Shown one piece after another: positions 1 to 5,697 of a stretch of 7,921 bases of DNA. The DNA comes from Kordiimonadaceae bacterium (GTDB lineage Bacteria > Pseudomonadota > Alphaproteobacteria > Sphingomonadales > Emcibacteraceae): NCBI GenBank assembly GCA_018699075.1, contig JABIPV010000302.1, forward strand, positions 1 through 7,921, given 5' to 3'. A model generated the notes under the pieces. It had not been told where the DNA came from. It did not search any database and worked only from the letters and a program-made list of their open reading frames with translations. The position numbers were made by a program, and so were the translations under genes. Position 1 is the first letter of the stretch. Each line of letters begins with the position of its first letter.

Positions 1-1
1 T

Positions 2-1294
2 GAACCGTCCATTGGCCTTCATCAACGCGATAATGAACGCTTACTTGTGACCCTACGTAACCTGCGTGATATGGGCAATAGTGTTCTTGTGGTCGAACAC
101 GACGAAGAAGCCATTATGGCCGCGGATCATGTCATCGATATGGGTCCTGGTGCAGGCGTTCATGGCGGTGAAGTGGTTTCCCAAGGCACACCAAAACAAA
201 TAATGAAATGCGCAAAAAGCCTAACGGGAAAATACCTAAGCGGCAAATTATCCATCCCCATTCCTGCGGAGCGACGCAAAGGACATTATGCTGGAAAAAA
301 ACGTAAAGAAATTGTCATTAAAGGCGCCAGCGGCAATAACTTACAAAATATAACCGCCAAATTTCCCCTTGGTGTAATGACCTGTATCACGGGCGTATCA
401 GGAAGTGGTAAATCCACACTGACCGTTGACACACTATATAAGGCGGTTGCCCGTAAACTTAACCGTAACCGCGTCATCCCCGGTAAACATGATGAAATCA
501 CTGGATTAGAGTTCATTGATAAGATTGTTCAAATTGATCAGTCACCTATTGGTCGCACACCACGGTCAAATCCTGCCACCTATACCGGTGCTTTTACCCC
601 GATCCGCGATTGGTTTGCGCAACTTCCAGAATCAAAATCACGTGGCTACAAACCTGGACGCTTTTCCTTTAACGTGAAAGGCGGGCGCTGTGAAGCATGT
701 CAAGGTGACGGTGTGATAAAAATCGAAATGCACTTCCTGCCTGATGTATATGTCAAATGTGATGTATGTGACGGCAAACGTTATAACCGCGAAACGCTCG
801 AAATTAAATTTAAAGGAAAATCTGTATCCGATATTCTCGATATGACGGTGGAAGACGGGGTTGAATTTTTCGCTGCCATCCCAAGCGTGCGCGATAAAAT
901 CAAAATGATGCAAAAAGTTGGTCTTGATTATATTAAAATCGGCCAAGCGGCGACCACATTATCTGGCGGCGAAGCACAACGTGTAAAATTATCCAAAGAA
1001 CTTTCAAAAAGATCTACGGGTCGAACCCTTTATATTTTGGATGAACCAACCACAGGACTTCATTTTGAAGATATCAAAAAACTACTGGAAGTAATCCAAG
1101 CACTGGTCGATATGGGCAACACCGTTATCATCATAGAACACAACTTAGATGTGATAAAAACCGCCGATTGGATCATTGATATTGGCCCTGAAGGTGGAAA
1201 TGGTGGTGGCTTCATCGTCGCAGAAGGCACACCAGAGCGCGTCGCAACCGCAGAAAACAGCCATACAGGGCATTATTTAAAAAAATTAATATAA
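2..1294 (+). CDS. uvrA: Excinuclease ABC subunit A, C-terminal part (5' end outside window)
   Basis: UvrA is the DNA-damage sensor of nucleotide excision repair: an ATP-dependent dimer that loads UvrB at lesions. The frame is open from base 2 and begins inside the first ATPase with EPSIGLHQRD, just after its Walker B, so the first half of the roughly 950-residue protein is missing. The rest is intact. Bases about 390-420 encode the second Walker A (GVSGSGKS). Bases 689-769 encode the zinc module C-x2-C-x19-C-x2-C. Bases about 959-985 encode the ABC signature LSGGEAQRVKL, and about 1029-1058 the second Walker B LYILDEPTTGLH, followed by the switch histidine in IIIEHN. The end at LKKLI is normal for the family. 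The GTG at 47 is an internal valine, not a start. A strong terminator lies about 100 bases downstream. No unusual residue was seen; identification is very secure. Confidence 0.98.
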   Translation, partial: EPSIGLHQRDNERLLVTLRNLRDMGNSVLVVEHDEEAIMAADHVIDMGPGAGVHGGEVVSQGTPKQIMKCAKSLTGKYLSGKLSIPIPAERRKGHYAGKKRKEIVIKGASGNNLQNITAKFPLGVMTCITGVSGSGKSTLTVDTLYKAVARKLNRNRVIPGKHDEITGLEFIDKIVQIDQSPIGRTPRSNPATYTGAFTPIRDWFAQLPESKSRGYKPGRFSFNVKGGRCEACQGDGVIKIEMHFLPDVYVKCDVCDGKRYNRETLEIKFKGKSVSDILDMTVEDGVEFFAAIPSVRDKIKMMQKVGLDYIKIGQAATTLSGGEAQRVKLSKELSKRSTGRTLYILDEPTTGLHFEDIKKLLEVIQALVDMGNTVIIIEHNLDVIKTADWIIDIGPEGGNGGGFIVAEGTPERVATAENSHTGHYLKKLI

Positions 1295-1305
1295 TTATTA
1301 CTATC

Positions 1306-1346
1306 GTTAACCTTTTGTTAACCATACTGGTCTAGATTGATAATAT
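1306..1346 (+). promoter_or_regulatory. CtrA-like box with -35/-10
   Basis: GTTAACC occurs twice with an 11-base period (1306-1312 and 1317-1323), giving TTAA-N7-TTAAC at 1307-1322. This matches the TTAA-N7-TTAA consensus known for CtrA, the OmpR-family cell-cycle regulator of Alphaproteobacteria. The second half doubles as a plausible -35 (TTAACC, 1318-1323), exactly 17 bases before a -10-like TAATAT (1341-1346), the geometry expected of a CtrA-activated promoter. Binding is inferred. In AT-rich DNA such a match can arise by chance (about 0.5 expected per window of this length at 60% AT). No coding sequence follows before the terminator at 1397. Confidence 0.4.
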
Positions 1347-1371
1347 TACAGTAGCCCAAAACACTGTAATA
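1344..1371. repeat. 9-bp inverted repeat after uvrA
   Basis: TATTACAGT (1344-1352) and ACTGTAATA (1363-1371) are perfect reverse complements separated by 10 bases. The left arm overlaps the -10-like element, so this could be an operator for that promoter or a 5' hairpin of a short transcript. No T-run follows, so it is not a terminator. Confidence 0.45.
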
Positions 1372-1437
1372 CCATAATACTCAACTTACTCCATTTGATA
1401 ACGTCTGCTTTGCCCAAAGCGGGCGTTATCTTTTTTT
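1353..1437 (+). ncRNA. Candidate short non-coding transcript (about 85 nt)
   Basis: The interval starts about 7 bases after a -10-like TAATAT that follows a CtrA-like box, and ends in a strong intrinsic terminator (1397-1437). It has no ATG and no Shine-Dalgarno sequence, so if it is transcribed on its own the product would be a small RNA whose 3' half is the terminator hairpin. The plain alternative is the 3' untranslated tail of uvrA mRNA. It matches no RNA family I recognise. Confidence 0.22.
1397..1437 (+). terminator. Intrinsic terminator downstream of uvrA
   Basis: The stem runs GATAACG, TCT, GCTTT then loop GCCC then AAAGC, GGG, CGTTATC (1397-1430). The central TCT/GGG pairs through two G-U and one G-C pair, so all 15 positions pair in RNA. 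Seven Ts follow (1431-1437). The orientation is +; there is no matching T-run on the other strand. Confidence 0.9.
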
Positions 1438-1471
1438 GCATCATTTTCTTTTGTGCTTTCCCCTCTCCACC

Positions 1472-1510
1472 GTCATCCTCGGGCTTGACCCGGGGATCCA
1501 TTTCTAAATA
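1472..1510 (-). repeat. Extragenic palindromic element, GGGTCAAGCCC class
   Basis: Read on the minus strand, the element opens TATTTAGAAATGGATC and ends GGATGAC. Its core pairs CCTCGGG (1477-1483) with CCCGGGG (1489-1495) around CTTGA, extended by two A-T pairs. Its false translation is the familiar 'MDPRVKPEDDG'. I recognise this as a common intergenic repeat of Alphaproteobacteria. Its head and tail match those of the three repeats at 5481, 5698 and 5886, although the core differs. Confidence 0.8.
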
Positions 1511-1622
1511 GATAAACTTTAACATATATAGATGGATTACCATCTTCGCGTGAATGATAATTATAGTTGGAAAACAAATTCGACATATACAAATTTCTGT
1601 GTATCAGCAACCTACCAATATC

Positions 1623-1653
1623 AAGTTCTAATCAATTGTTCTAATTAGAACTT
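1623..1653. repeat. 10-bp inverted repeat over the stop of the 181-aa gene
   Basis: AAGTTCTAAT (1623-1632) and ATTAGAACTT (1644-1653) are perfect reverse complements with an 11-base spacer; the minus-strand stop at 1628-1630 lies in the left arm. The minus strand has no T-run beyond it, so this is at best a weak or Rho-assisted 3' hairpin. Between 1511 and 1622 I see nothing else. Confidence 0.4.
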
Positions 1654-2173
1654 CATTTGTATCATTTTGAAATTTTGGGGAATTTTGACGAATCCATTTT
1701 CTTCTCATCTGTTCCAAACTAAATATTTCTCGCAAACTGATCTCTGAAATATCGGAATTTGACTTATAAAGTAAGGAGAGAATTTCGTTCAACTGTATAT
1801 ACATTGCTTGATATAAATCAAAAAAATCGCATTCTGCCTCAAGTTGTGAAATTGGATGCTCTGTAGTGCAAATTAACACTTTAGATTTCTCACGTCTTAG
1901 TTCAATTACTTCTGGATATATAGGTATATAGATCTGCCCCACACTCTCTTTTTCACTACTATTTGCACTAGAAGTTAATGCCATAATAAATTGCAAGATG
2001 ATGTTTAAAACATGTGTATCAGAAACTGAAAAATCAATATTATTAATTATTAGATTAAAATTACCTTCAAATGTATATGTAGAGAGTGCAAATAAATCTA
2101 GGGACATCTCTTTATTGAATTCAGAAACATCACCTACATCTTGAATTGTAATTCCCAATTTAATTTCAGTCAT
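1628..2173 (-). CDS. Hypothetical protein, 181 aa, in AT-rich island
   Basis: I do not recognise this family. The product is acidic and soluble, with no signal peptide or convincing membrane helix. It starts MTEIKLGITIQ, has a hydrophobic stretch near residues 55-66 (LNIILQFIMAL) that looks like a buried helix, and ends in a probably helical part with LREIFSLEQMRRKW. The ATG at 2173 is preceded by AGGAAA eight bases upstream, a good ribosome site. The start codon lies inside the end of another open frame (2166-2375), suggesting translational coupling. Composition is unlike the neighbours: 60-base samples (1741-1800 and 2041-2100) count 30% and 20% G+C, against 38% for one in uvrA (901-960). 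That, and its position between two core genes, suggests acquisition. It may be the second gene of a defence or toxin-type pair, but nothing in the sequence shows that. Confidence 0.65.
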   Translation of the reverse strand: MTEIKLGITIQDVGDVSEFNKEMSLDLFALSTYTFEGNFNLIINNIDFSVSDTHVLNIILQFIMALTSSANSSEKESVGQIYIPIYPEVIELRREKSKVLICTTEHPISQLEAECDFFDLYQAMYIQLNEILSLLYKSNSDISEISLREIFSLEQMRRKWIRQNSPKFQNDTNEVLIRTID

Positions 2174-2375
2174 CTACATTTCCTGTTTTCAATATTTGGA
2201 TTACTATCAATTCGAATTCCCCCAAGCATTTAACCTTTTCAGATAATTTAGCGTTATATCCACTGACCTTTATTAAATAAGCTAATATATCCCTGATGTA
2301 ATCTGAATACCTTAATCGAATTAAAACTTGCTCGCAAGAAACAGTTATAATTACTATTTTCCTTTTGTACTTTCT
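2166..2375 (-). pseudogene. Open frame without a standard start, overlapping the 181-aa gene
   Basis: The frame is open for 69 codons from a TAG at 2376-2378 to a TGA at 2166-2168, and reads like protein (for example SDYIRDILAYLIKVSGY, then LGEFELIVIQILKTG). It has no ATG or GTG; the only TTG codons are in the last third. Its stop overlaps the next gene's start (ATGACTGA, 2166-2173), as in coupled operon pairs. I read it as the C-terminal remnant of a first gene whose 5' part was lost when the trmFO side was joined on. Alternatively, a rare ATT or ATA start might be used about 8 bases after AAAAGGA. Chance openness is possible: in such AT-rich DNA a 69-codon frame has roughly a 1% chance per trial. 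Product unknown. Confidence 0.4.
2321..2351 (+). promoter_or_regulatory. Possible trmFO promoter
   Basis: A perfect TATAAT -10 lies at 2346-2351, 65 bases before the trmFO start. The best -35 is weak: TTAAAA at 2321-2326 with a 19-base spacer. A small inverted repeat, CTTGC-TC-GCAAG (2327-2338), sits between them. No other promoter-like pair is better placed between 2352 and 2416. Confidence 0.35.
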
Positions 2376-2416
2376 CTAAAAAATGTTATCAGCATCACAA
2401 AATATTATTGGATCAT

Positions 2417-3808
2417 ATGATGACGAAAACACCTGTACACATAATTGGCGGCGGCATGGCTGGAAGCGAAGCGACTTGGCAATTATTGCAGCAAGACATT
2501 CCCGTAATATTACATGAAATGCGCGGCGTAAAAAACACTAATGCCCATGAAACAGATGGCCTTGCAGAACTGGTATGTTCAAACAGTTTCCGTTCCGATG
2601 ATCCTGAGAATAATGCCGTTGGTTTGTTGCATGAAGAAATGCGCCGTTTAGATAGCCTTCTTATGGAAGCCGCTGAACATACCAAGGTACCCGCAGGAAG
2701 CGCCCTCGCCGTTGACCGCATTGATTTCAGTAAATATGTGCAAGATAAATTAACCGCGCATCCTTTATTCACATTGGAACGCGGCGAAGTCGACACCATA
2801 CCACCCGAAGAATGGGGCAATGTCATTATTGCTACTGGTCCCCTTACTTCTGATGCGCTTGCGAAGGCGGTTCAAGGGATCACAGGCGAAGACGAGCTGG
2901 CATTCTTCGATGCCATTGCACCAATTATTTATAAAGAAAGCATTGATTTTGATAAAGCGTGGTTCCAATCGCGTTATGACAAAGGCGACGGCGCAGACTA
3001 TATCAACTGCCCCATGAGCAAAGAACAATATTACGCGTTCATCGAAGACATCACCGACGGTGAAAAATCCGATTATAAACAGTGGGAAGAAGGTCTTCCC
3101 TTTTTTGAAGGCTGTATGCCAATCGAAGTAATGGCAAGTCGTGGTGCTGAGACATTATCTTTTGGCCCCATGAAACCGGTTGGACTTGATAACCCGCATT
3201 CTGATGAACCTTCCTATGCTGTGGTACAATTACGTCAAGACAATAAACTGGGCACTATTTATAACATGGTCGGCTTTCAAACTAAACTTAAGTATAAGTT
3301 CCAAAAGGAAATATTTAGAAAAATTCCCGGGCTTGAAAACGCAGAATTCGCCCGGCTTGGCGGACTTCACCGCAATACGTTCATCAATAGTCCAAATTTA
3401 CTCGATCACCAACTACGTCTTAAATCCGTACCACGTCTACGTTTTGCCGGACAAATTACCGGCGTTGAAGGATATGTGGAAAGTGGTGCTATGGGACTTC
3501 TGGCCGGGCGTTTCTTAGCCGCTGAATATTTGGGCCATGATATTACCCCACCCCCAATCGTTACCGCGTTTGGTGCACTTATAAATCACATAACAGGCGG
3601 TCATATCGAAGGAGCTGGTCGCGCAAAGAAATTCCAACCCATGAATGTAAATTTCGGCATCATGCCGCCACTTGAAAATAAAAAAATGCTTGTCGATGGT
3701 AAAATGAAAAAAATAAAACGCAAAGACAGAAAACCACTTAAAGCAAAACGGGCTTTAGATGCCATTGATAAGTGGTTAGAGGACACCAAACAGAGCGCTG
3801 AAAAATAA
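2417..3808 (+). CDS. trmFO: Methylenetetrahydrofolate--tRNA-(uracil-5-)-methyltransferase TrmFO
   Basis: TrmFO makes 5-methyluridine at position 54 of the tRNA T-loop, using methylenetetrahydrofolate as carbon donor and reduced FAD as reductant; it acts in the cytoplasm. The N-terminus has the dinucleotide fold PVHIIGGGMAGSEA (G-x-G-x-x-G at residues 11-16). LVCSNSFRSDD carries Cys54, matching the conserved catalytic-region cysteine (Cys53 in the Bacillus enzyme), and FEGCMPIEVMA carries Cys233, matching Cys226. The C-terminal FAD-binding part GQITGVEGYVESGAMG is intact, and the last 45 residues are lysine-rich. At 463 residues it is close to the usual 435-470. ATG 2417 (or 2420, one codon later) fits the family better than the TTG at 2408; no strong ribosome site is visible. 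The 3' end overlaps the convergent neighbour by 33 bases. Confidence 0.97.
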   Translation: MMTKTPVHIIGGGMAGSEATWQLLQQDIPVILHEMRGVKNTNAHETDGLAELVCSNSFRSDDPENNAVGLLHEEMRRLDSLLMEAAEHTKVPAGSALAVDRIDFSKYVQDKLTAHPLFTLERGEVDTIPPEEWGNVIIATGPLTSDALAKAVQGITGEDELAFFDAIAPIIYKESIDFDKAWFQSRYDKGDGADYINCPMSKEQYYAFIEDITDGEKSDYKQWEEGLPFFEGCMPIEVMASRGAETLSFGPMKPVGLDNPHSDEPSYAVVQLRQDNKLGTIYNMVGFQTKLKYKFQKEIFRKIPGLENAEFARLGGLHRNTFINSPNLLDHQLRLKSVPRLRFAGQITGVEGYVESGAMGLLAGRFLAAEYLGHDITPPPIVTAFGALINHITGGHIEGAGRAKKFQPMNVNFGIMPPLENKKMLVDGKMKKIKRKDRKPLKAKRALDAIDKWLEDTKQSAEK

Positions 3809-4618
3809 GCGGCATTGGCGCGGAAAAGTACTGGATTTTTCGTCTAATTTAAACGGATCATAGTCAACTTTTTTGAGGGCATTGAGATAACTTTTACTTA
3901 ATGCACAATGCAGGAATAAGGATCTTACTTCCTTACTTAAGCATTTCTTCTCATTCGTTATTTGGGCAAGATATTGTTCAGCCGAAGTGCAAAGACCTTT
4001 CACCATACTTTTAATGTTTTCATTTTCGTCCATCGCGAAAATATCTTTCTTTTGAACTTTATATTCGTCCAACACATCTTGAGAGAAAGACACTTTATTT
4101 AAGGAAATATGGTAACGGATTGAACGAATAGTTCCAATAAGTCCCCATACCATTCCCATATCATATGCGAGTGACAACACATGTTGATCATTTTCACCAA
4201 TGATTTGTGCCGCCAGTTTCATTAAATTGCCTGATGTGCCGCCAAGATAATTTTCAAAATCATTTAATGTCTTCGGATTTTCATCATAAATATCTGCCGT
4301 TCTTGCATTTATAATGTCCATGAATAACTGCTGATCAAGCCCACATTCCCGCACGGCTCTATGCAGTGGTAATATCACTTCATGGTTTCTAGGTTGATCC
4401 GCGTAAATACCTTCAATCGCTTCCCGCCACCATTGCAGGCGTATTTCACCAAGCATGGATTCTGAGACAGCTTCACGAATTTTTGCCACTTCATGATTAA
4501 AAGCATAAAGGGCAAATAAATGTTCCCGCGCAGACGCAGGGGAGAATAGCGTGATTAAAAAGCGATCATAATCATAACTCTTAACCTGTTTTGCGACATA
4601 TGTTTCCAATTCAGACAT
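3776..4618 (-). CDS. Squalene/phytoene synthase family protein, NDUFAF6-like
   Basis: The 280-residue length and layout are those of the trans-isoprenyl diphosphate synthase fold. However, the two aspartate-rich motifs that bind magnesium and prenyl diphosphate in squalene and phytoene synthases are not present. The first reads LYAFNHEVAKIREAVSE (residues 37-53) and the second GLIGTIRSIRYH (158-169). RLQWWREAIEGIY (60-71) strongly recalls mitochondrial NDUFAF6, a complex I assembly factor. I therefore infer a non-synthase protein with an assembly role, probably at the inner membrane surface, rather than carotenoid or hopanoid synthesis; no other terpenoid gene is nearby. The ATG at 4618 starts MSELETYVAKQ, as family members do. 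The TTG at 4642 would add 8 residues but has no ribosome site; AAAGGG lies unusually close to the ATG. It converges on trmFO. Confidence 0.85.
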   Translation of the reverse strand: MSELETYVAKQVKSYDYDRFLITLFSPASAREHLFALYAFNHEVAKIREAVSESMLGEIRLQWWREAIEGIYADQPRNHEVILPLHRAVRECGLDQQLFMDIINARTADIYDENPKTLNDFENYLGGTSGNLMKLAAQIIGENDQHVLSLAYDMGMVWGLIGTIRSIRYHISLNKVSFSQDVLDEYKVQKKDIFAMDENENIKSMVKGLCTSAEQYLAQITNEKKCLSKEVRSLFLHCALSKSYLNALKKVDYDPFKLDEKSSTFPRQCRLFFSALFGVL

Positions 4619-4671
4619 ACCCTTTAAATGACTGAAAAACAAAAAAGATTCAAGAGAGTTTTTGACCCATG

Positions 4672-4692
4672 GTTAAATTACTGTTAAATTAC
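4672..4692 (+). promoter_or_regulatory. CtrA-like box in divergent intergenic region
   Basis: GTTAAATTAC occurs twice in tandem with an 11-base period (4672-4681 and 4683-4692), giving TTAA-N7-TTAA at 4673-4687. The one-helical-turn direct repeat suits a dimeric OmpR-family regulator such as CtrA. TTGACC (4662-4667), 17 bases before TAAATT (4685-4690), makes a possible promoter overlapped by the site, in which case binding would block it. Alternatively the box supplies the -35 for a start near 4710-4720 (GATATA at 4707-4712). It lies 61 bases upstream of the 49-aa gene and 54 bases upstream of the NDUFAF6-like gene on the other strand; either or both could be the target. Confidence 0.4.
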
Positions 4693-4752
4693 ATTCGTTC
4701 TAATAAGATATACAGGGACTTAATTCTTAAAACTAAAAGAGAGGGTAGATAA

Positions 4753-4902
4753 ATGGCTAAAATCTTAGAAGATTTAAAACTAACCATTATCGCAGGAGTA
4801 GTACTCACAGTGGTTATGATTTTCGTAACCGAAGCAATATATGACAGTCAAATGAGCGCGCCAGAAGCAGCCGCAGCTGATATGATGCAACAAGTAAATT
4901 AA
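4753..4902 (+). CDS. Small single-helix membrane protein, 49 aa
   Basis: The ATG at 4753 follows AGAGGG seven bases upstream, a good ribosome site. The product begins MAKILEDLK, then has one hydrophobic segment (about residues 10-26, LTIIAGVVLTVVMIFVT) and a polar, alanine-rich tail (SAPEAAAADMMQQVN). Lysines before the helix predict N-terminus inside and tail in the periplasm. I do not recognise a family. It stops 14 bases before the next start, which has its own ribosome site (GGGAG at 4904-4908), so the two are almost certainly cotranscribed. A one-helix protein next to a four-helix membrane protein suggests an accessory subunit, but that is inference from context. Confidence 0.75.
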   Translation: MAKILEDLKLTIIAGVVLTVVMIFVTEAIYDSQMSAPEAAAADMMQQVN

Positions 4903-4916
4903 CGGGAGATAAAATT

Positions 4917-5393
4917 ATGGACGCAGAACTATTTTTAATTCGTTATCTTCACGTTATCAGTGGAGTTATGTGGATTGGTATCCTTTGGTACTTTAACTTT
5001 GTACAAATTCCAAGTATGCCAAAAATTCCTGATGAGCAAAAACCTGCCATCGGCAAAGTAATTGCACCGGAAGCTTTATTCTGGTTCCGTTGGGGCGCAT
5101 TCTTTACAGTTTTCTTCGGCTTGGCTCTTGCCTGGAGAAGCGGATACTTAGTGGAAGCAATGACACTTCAACAACCAAATATCGGTATCGGCATGTGGCT
5201 TGGTCTGATTATGGCATTTAACGTATGGTTCATTATCTGGCCCGCACAGAAAATTGCCCTTGGCATCGTCGAAGCAGACGCCGCCTTAAAACCAGCAAAT
5301 GCAAGAAAAGCAATGTTGTTCTCACGAACAAACACAATGCTTTCCATCCCAATGCTCGCCAGCATGATTTCGGTCCAAAATCCGATCATGTAA
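4917..5393 (+). CDS. PuuD-like membrane protein (Urate_ox_N-type domain, no cytochrome domain)
   Basis: The sequence resembles the membrane part of PuuD, the cytochrome c-coupled urate hydroxylase: LIRYLHVISGVMWIGILWYFNFVQIP (residues 7-32), FWFRWGAFFTVFFGL (55-69), GLIMAFNVWFIIWPAQK (96-112) and SRTNTMLSIPML (136-147). About four membrane helices are visible (5-28, 54-73, 90-108, 139-153). Full PuuD proteins exceed 400 residues and end in a cytochrome c domain; this one has 158 residues and a clean stop, with no heme motif CxxCH here or downstream. It therefore probably does not oxidise urate by itself. Its role is unknown; His12 and the tryptophan/arginine pairs are candidates for cofactor contact. 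It is the second gene after the 49-aa membrane protein and is followed at once by a terminator. The family assignment is from recall of the motif pattern. Confidence 0.8.
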   Translation: MDAELFLIRYLHVISGVMWIGILWYFNFVQIPSMPKIPDEQKPAIGKVIAPEALFWFRWGAFFTVFFGLALAWRSGYLVEAMTLQQPNIGIGMWLGLIMAFNVWFIIWPAQKIALGIVEADAALKPANARKAMLFSRTNTMLSIPMLASMISVQNPIM

Positions 5394-5412
5394 ATTACAG
5401 CAAATAGAATTT

Positions 5413-5445
5413 AAAAAGGCCGGGTCATATGACCCGGCCTTTTTT
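5413..5445. terminator. Bidirectional intrinsic terminator after the PuuD-like gene
   Basis: GGCCGGGTC, loop ATAT, GACCCGGCC (5418-5439) is a perfect hairpin, preceded by AAAAA (5413-5417) and followed by TTTTTT (5440-5445). It ends + transcription 25 bases after the PuuD-like stop and can also end minus-strand transcription from the 50-aa gene. Confidence 0.95.
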
Positions 5446-5480
5446 ATCACCTAATGACCTGACTTCATCAGGGCTTGTAA

Positions 5481-5516
5481 TATCTAGGAATGGATTCCGG
5501 CCTCCGCCGGAATGAC
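5481..5516 (+). repeat. Extragenic palindromic element, copy 1
   Basis: This 36-base element opens TATCTAGGAATGG and ends GGAATGAC. Its core ATTCCGGC (5494-5501), CTCC, GCCGGAAT (5506-5513) forms an 8-bp hairpin. It is identical to copy 2 and differs by one base from copy 3. It lies just downstream of the minus-strand 50-aa gene, with its tail facing that gene. Confidence 0.9.
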
Positions 5517-5523
5517 TGAAATA

Positions 5524-5676
5524 TTAAGAATATCGGCATTCTTCCAATTTATAATTCCATACACCTCCCTGATCCAAACAAGCATCTATAGACGCTGCAT
5601 TATCAAAAAAGATATCAATTATAAATCCCCCCATCATTAAAAATAAGATTAACAAAATAAATGTAATTTTCTTCAT
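5524..5676 (-). CDS. Small membrane-anchored protein with two-cysteine tail, 50 aa
   Basis: The product is MKKITFILLILFLMMGG, continuing hydrophobic to about residue 24, then DACLDQGGVWNYKLEECRYS with cysteines at 33 and 47. The two N-terminal lysines followed by a helix predict a signal anchor with the tail in the periplasm, where the cysteines could form one disulfide. I recall the CLD-x-GG-x-W pattern from other small proteobacterial proteins of unknown function. The start at 5676 is supported by GGGGAAG six bases upstream. A longer reading from 5757 would translate through repeat copy 2 (giving DSGLRRND) and is rejected. The gene is bracketed by inverted palindromic elements; the GIY-YIG remnant lies upstream on the same strand. 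No lipobox is seen. Confidence 0.7.
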   Translation of the reverse strand: MKKITFILLILFLMMGGFIIDIFFDNAASIDACLDQGGVWNYKLEECRYS

Positions 5677-5697
5677 ATACTTCCCCAATGCACTTTC

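Noticed and set aside
638..946. 102-codon frame antisense to uvrA
   Set aside because: Lies opposite the UvrA zinc module and shows only the mirrored codon bias of that gene.
47..1294. uvrA fragment taken as a 415-aa gene starting at GTG 47
   Set aside because: The frame is open to the window edge and the upstream codons read EPSIGLHQRDNERLL, conserved UvrA sequence, so the gene is simply cut by the window.
1346..1543. Minus-strand 65-codon frame after uvrA
   Set aside because: It runs through the palindromic repeat (giving MDPRVKPEDDG) and the uvrA terminator; no ribosome site or protein-like composition.
1295..1627. tRNA or other known structured RNA in the uvrA downstream gap
   Set aside because: No cloverleaf, T-loop GGTTCRA or CCA-like end was found by eye; the structure present is explained by the terminator and repeats.
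2408..2416. TTG start for TrmFO
   Set aside because: Adds only MDH before the MM-TKTPVHIIGG that matches the family's N-terminus; no ribosome site favours it.
2413..2826. 137-codon frame antisense to trmFO
   Set aside because: Shadow of a strongly conserved gene; no ribosome site, and its sequence has no domain-like features.
4619..4642. TTG start for the NDUFAF6-like protein
   Set aside because: No ribosome site upstream, and the eight extra residues are not family-like; the ATG at 4618 gives the usual N-terminus.
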